Assembly: GCA_030268105.1 (NCBI GenBank)
Contig: BSDZ01000094.1
Location: 62,001 to 126,000, forward strand
Direction: 5' to 3'
From: Volvox africanus
Lineage: Eukaryota; Chlorophyta; Chlorophyceae; Chlamydomonadales; Volvocaceae
Length of the DNA stretch: 64,000 nucleotides
Below the pieces are notes generated by a model. That model ran no database searches. It saw only the letters and a program-made list of their open reading frames with translations, and was not told the DNA's origin. A program made the translations under genes and the position numbers. Positions within the stretch are counted from its first letter, which is position 1. The number at the start of each line of letters is the position of its first letter. Below are positions 59,870 through 64,000 of this stretch, piece by piece.

Positions 59870-62800
59870 CGCATGACGCGAAAGAGTGGAGAGGAGGAAG
59901 CGACGGAGGGGAGAGGAGGTTGGGACAGCTACAAATCCGCTTAATGGTTATGCAAATGAACGGAAGCACGCGCGTCAGGTTTTCCCGGAGCTAGTTGCCA
60001 TATCCCATCCGTCTGTGTAGCCTTACACCTGACACCTGACCTGAATGAGGTAGTCATGATGAGCGCGGACAGCTAGGCCTCGGCGCTGGTAGGGGAGTTG
60101 ATGGTGGTGATGGTGTCGGTGCATTTGATCCTGTGCGTGCAGTGCAGGTATCAGGGCTAGCCGGTTGGCTTTCACAGCCCTATTCGGATAAGAAACCCAA
60201 CTGTGACTTTAGCGAGACAGCAGCGAGACAGCAGTGAGAACCGATGTGAGATCCGAAGTGGTCTAACGTAACTCGATCCTTCGACGGTTGAACACTTGAG
60301 GCTAGTTTGGCTTACGGTGGTAGGTGGTTGGACTACGTATCTTGGACTTCTTGTAGGAATAAGTGTTGGGGTTGATGCGTACATAGGCAATGATTGTGCT
60401 CGTGTTGTACGAAGATACCACTCGGTTGTATCGGGATGGTGCAAAGTGAGCTTCAGGCGATAGGCCGGGAGGCTCTTCCGCTGCCTTCCTGGAGATTCAC
60501 GCAAGCTAGCTGCCACGGAGAAATCATTCCCGCATATACATAGATCATTTTATCATTTTCGTAGGCGCATAGTGAGGTCATGGAATGGCTGATTAGATCA
60601 GGCGTACGGCAATTGTTTTGATGAATGCTGCTGTCTTGGAGACCGTCAGGAAGTATGTCGGTTGTATCTTATAGCTTATTTAGATCGCAGCGTCGGTCTG
60701 GACCCGCATCTGCATCCTATATATAAATGACGGAGGTGTCCAGTTAGTTGTGTCCTAACTCTCTTCGGACTGATGAGAGTTAGGTCTGCATGTGCATTCT
60801 TGTATGGCATATTACTGCATCCCTTTCACATTGCGTGTAGCCATCGTTACAGCAGAGAAAGACTGCTGTAACCTTTAGTTGGATGGCACAGGGGTGACGT
60901 TCCTCTCCTAGGTTCTGGGGCATGTTCAGCTGCCTCTGTGGCAATCCCCGTGGATGATTGTTAGGTGGATTTGCAAGCATGTATACAGCGGAGAAGTAGA
61001 CGTTGCATTTCATTTGTTATAATGATGTAGGGAACACACTCACAGACGGCTATTGTACAGTTGCAGCGAGTAGAAGACATGTTTTAAGTGCTTACGGTCC
61101 TGCCTCCCCGCCCTTGCCTAGTAAGGTCATGCAATGCAAGACATGCGTTACGCCACCTACTTATACGCTGCCTGCAGAGTCCATCTGCGGGAATCCCGCC
61201 TCCCTACCTCCAGGCTCCTACCGATTGCCACTACAGCGACTATGATCGCCTTCAGGACACCCCCATCACCACAGGGGATCCTGCTTTGACTCCACTCATA
61301 CATTTCGAGGTGTGCAGGACATGAATCGCAGGGAATGTACGTTTGGAAGGTGCAGATTTACCTGAGGACCTAACGGGACCGAAGGAAAAAGCACTGGCCA
61401 ACCTGTTACCCAGGCTAAGGGACAGTATTTACCCGTAACATCACGACCTCGTGTCCTTATTACCCATCCATTATGTACGGTCCATTCCGCTAGGGTAGGT
61501 CCGCGCAAAGGTGCACGACCATGAGCGACAAGTCTTTAACGACGTGTATCTGCTGCCTGCCGTTTCCAGCACCGGTTTGAGCACCGGCTTGTCACAACAC
61601 CAGCTGAAAGTGAGCATGGACGGATGCCTCCCGAACTGCGCATGGCAATGCGCCATGCGACCAAATCCGGTACCAGTACCAGTACCAGTACCACAGGCAT
61701 TTGAACACACGATCGAACACATCGGAGGCGCACGCAGGCTGACGGTTAAAGCAACAAATGGCGAACGTAGTGTCGACACGCCCTGCATTTGTCCATCGCG
61801 AATAACTGCAGTGTACAACTCGGTAAACTGGGTATCCAGGGACGTTGGTAACAACAAAGCAGAATATGGCACAGTAAGCTGGAGGAGCAAGGCCCTATCG
61901 TTCCATCAAGAGGCCATCACCTTCCCACAGATTCACATGAGAGTCCTCTGCGGTCATGGAGCCATACACATACGCACACGTGCGCGCGCGCCCGTCTCCC
62001 CGTTGCGGGGTGCTCGGGGCTTAAAGGGTCTTAAAAGCACAAAATCATATGAATGCCTGGGGCGGACGCCCCACCGTAACAAAGTATGGCACACGCTGCC
62101 ATAAACAATTGTCTCTTGTTGTTGCAAAAGGAGATTATGCTGGTGGGTGCCATTCCTCTAAGGCTCCCCCCTACCCAGCTTTCCTCTGCAACAGACGCAA
62201 CTCCTGCGTAGTTTTAGCACTGAAGGAACAAAAGCTTGAACAGCAGCAGTGCGTGACCTTTGCTGACCCGATGTGTATTGAGGAGAAACGAATTGTGAAC
62301 CAGGTGGGATAGGGCCGACTTCATAGGGTCCATCCGTCTACAGCAGCCTCAGGACCCGGTATAATATAAGCTCCCTACCTCAACACCGCCCGTTGCTCAT
62401 TCTCGACGAGGGAGGAGCCCACCCACTCGCCTGAGGTCCCAGTAATGCGCTCACTTCAACACCATTTCTGCACACAGGTACAGTCCCAGACATCATCATC
62501 CAGCATCCGAGTATTGGTCGGAGCGATGTTTCTACAGGGCCGCGTTACCCGCAGCACCCATATGTAGGGATAATACGGTCAATCAATGTCAATGTTTTGT
62601 CCACCGGATGGAAAGCGTATCCGACGTCAGAACTCAAGTGAGAAAATTTCCCCCTTTCAAACGCCACCACTGAGATGGAACATGCACGCAGCCCTCTAAG
62701 CCTCTAGCGCTCATGTATGCACTCATGAGCACCCCACACTCTCCGACTGCGGAGTCAGACCTCGAAGGGTTGATCATTCCAGCCATGCTAGCACATACTA

Positions 62801-64000
62801 GTCCTACTGCTTCTTCCACTTCCATCTGCCCTTCCCCTTCGTTCTCCGCTCCCACTGACATCGCCGCACCATGATAGTGCCTGATTACCGGTCAAAGCCC
62901 ACGATGTGCATCATGCGCCGTACGCCTCGTCCATTTAAAAAATACACAGATCCACTCTACCGGCGCCTTGCAACCTTAGCCTTCTCTTGGGGTCAGCTGG
63001 CTGCCTTCTGACACTTGAGTACCCACCGACCAGACCCCACTCATTATGAGGATTATCGAACGAATGATGTGGTGGCACCATGTTAGGTGTTGCCCAGCCC
63101 CCGGTGGCGCAGTGCCCTGTATCGCCCTGTTCTCGCCCAAACCAGTACATTGCACGAACTAGAAATCCAATACCAAACCATCCACCTTGCCCCACGAAAC
63201 CGCGTTCATTTGGTCGTCCCAAGTCCTCAGTCCCTGCAATACCTGCATAGCCTTTGCATCCGCAAACCCACAGCAATGCTTAGCGAGAATGGGCGGCGCA
63301 TGGTGCTCCCGTACGGCCGCCGACAGCAACGTGCTGCTGTTTATTATTAAGTGAGAGGTGGAGTTTGTTTTTGGTTAGGAGGAGCGGGTGGTCTCGGAGC
63401 ATTGGGAATCCGAACCCGCCCGACAGCTCCCTGCGGAAGATGAAGTCCCGCCAGTGGTGAGCACATGCGGGTGGTGTCAATCTTCGCTGGGCCTTGCCCG
63501 GACAGGCCATCTCGCAACAAACAGCACGGGTAAATAAAACAGTAGAAAAATCAAACAAACGGACCCACAATGGCGCCTTGGATAGTCTTGGGACCACACG
63601 TGCGCACCATCGCCGCCGCCGCGGCGTCGGAAGGTATGCGATGCTGTTGTACGTTGAACACGTGGGCGCGTGAGGTACAAAGATGAGTGGCTAAGGCGGG
63701 GGCCGACTAGCCGCCCTCGCTCGGTCGCTATGAAGCGGCTGAGCCGCCCACGTACAGCGGCCCCGGCTTCGGCCACGTTCAGACTACCGATGGGCTGGTG
63801 GTGGTGGTGGTGTCATGTTCCGGCCTGACGCGTGAGCATCATGGGGTAGAGAAGCGCCATTCTAGTGGATCCGGTCTCTCGCTTGGCCCCACACCCCCTC
63901 CCACTCCTCTAACAAGCCGGCACATACACTCAAGGCACACAAACTCTCCCTCTCTCTCTCCCCACCTTAGTAGGGAGCAAGCAGACAAACGCACCCTGGA
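59870..64000. other. No supportable gene; 3' UTR and intergenic sequence
   Basis: The first kilobase is likely the GNAT 3' UTR. Beyond that, open frames on both strands (for example 61511-62104 plus, 62935-63276 minus, 63280-63597 minus) have no recognisable domain, no coherent splice chain and no plausible homology. A short CCAGTA/CAGTAC repeat lies at about 61670-61692. The window may end in the flank of a further gene that is not visible here. Confidence 0.5.
60867..60871 (+). terminator. Candidate TGTAA poly(A) signal for the GNAT gene
   Basis: Plus-strand TGTAA about 1 kb after the GNAT stop. Motif-based only; a long 3' UTR is implied. Confidence 0.3.

Noticed and set aside
61511..62104. 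Plus-strand 197-codon frame with a VPVPVP stretch
   Set aside because: Contains a simple repeat and otherwise random-looking sequence; no homology or exon structure.
62935..63597. Minus-strand frames with hydrophobic stretches near the right edge
   Set aside because: Considered as the 3' end of a membrane-protein gene, but no consistent splice chain or family match was found.

Overview
This is a nuclear genomic window from a green alga, most likely a volvocine (Volvox/Chlamydomonas-type) species. Genes are intron-rich with canonical GT-AG introns. Proteins carry long Gln, Ala, Gly and Pro low-complexity stretches. TGTAA-type poly(A) signals occur, GC is moderate with more AT-rich intergenic DNA, and the recognisable genes are algal/plastid types (a TKL kinase, a TIC62-like protein, a plastid-type DnaJ zinc-finger protein). 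No bacterial operons, tRNA, rRNA, CRISPR arrays or intact transposons were seen. All exon boundaries below come from splice-site reading and phase continuity by eye; there was no transcript evidence.

Layout. (1) 1-5506, minus: a protein kinase of tyrosine-kinase-like type, seven introns, C-terminal tail running off the left edge. (2) 5507-8277: AT-richer intergenic DNA with a 164-bp inverted-repeat (MITE-like) element. (3) 8278-22055, minus, 'gene A': a 12-exon gene for a predicted 3,090-residue helical-repeat protein. (4) 22909-42480, minus, 'gene B': a 16-exon tandem paralogue predicting 4,101 residues. (5) 42481-45694: intergenic. (6) 45695-47596 (possibly to 47793), plus: a DnaJ-type zinc-finger protein. 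(7) 49108-58464, minus: a complete 16-exon TIC62-like NAD(P)-binding plastid protein, 854 residues. (8) 58721-59869, plus: an intronless GNAT acetyltransferase, divergent from TIC62 across a 256-bp shared upstream region. (9) 59870-64000: no supportable gene.

The most notable system is the gene A / gene B pair. The two genes share the same module order and the same intron phases at every homologous junction. Several modules resemble degenerate octotricopeptide (OPR-like) repeats, the RNA-binding helical repeats of algal organelle gene-expression factors. Gene B contains an internal duplication of modules 4-8. The junction is a hybrid exon (34734-35375) whose 5' part is module 8 and whose 3' part is the end of module 4, as expected from unequal crossing-over between exon 8 and exon 4. 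Superimposed on otherwise strongly diverged paralogues are short tracts of near-complete DNA identity (160/160, 235/237, 172/175, 118/119), pointing to recent gene conversion. Gene A alone carries a minisatellite-like decapeptide array in module 7.

TIC62 and the zinc-finger protein are both likely plastid proteins, and the TIC62 tail carries an exon-by-exon repeated aromatic motif that differs from the Ser/Pro FNR-binding repeats known from land plants.
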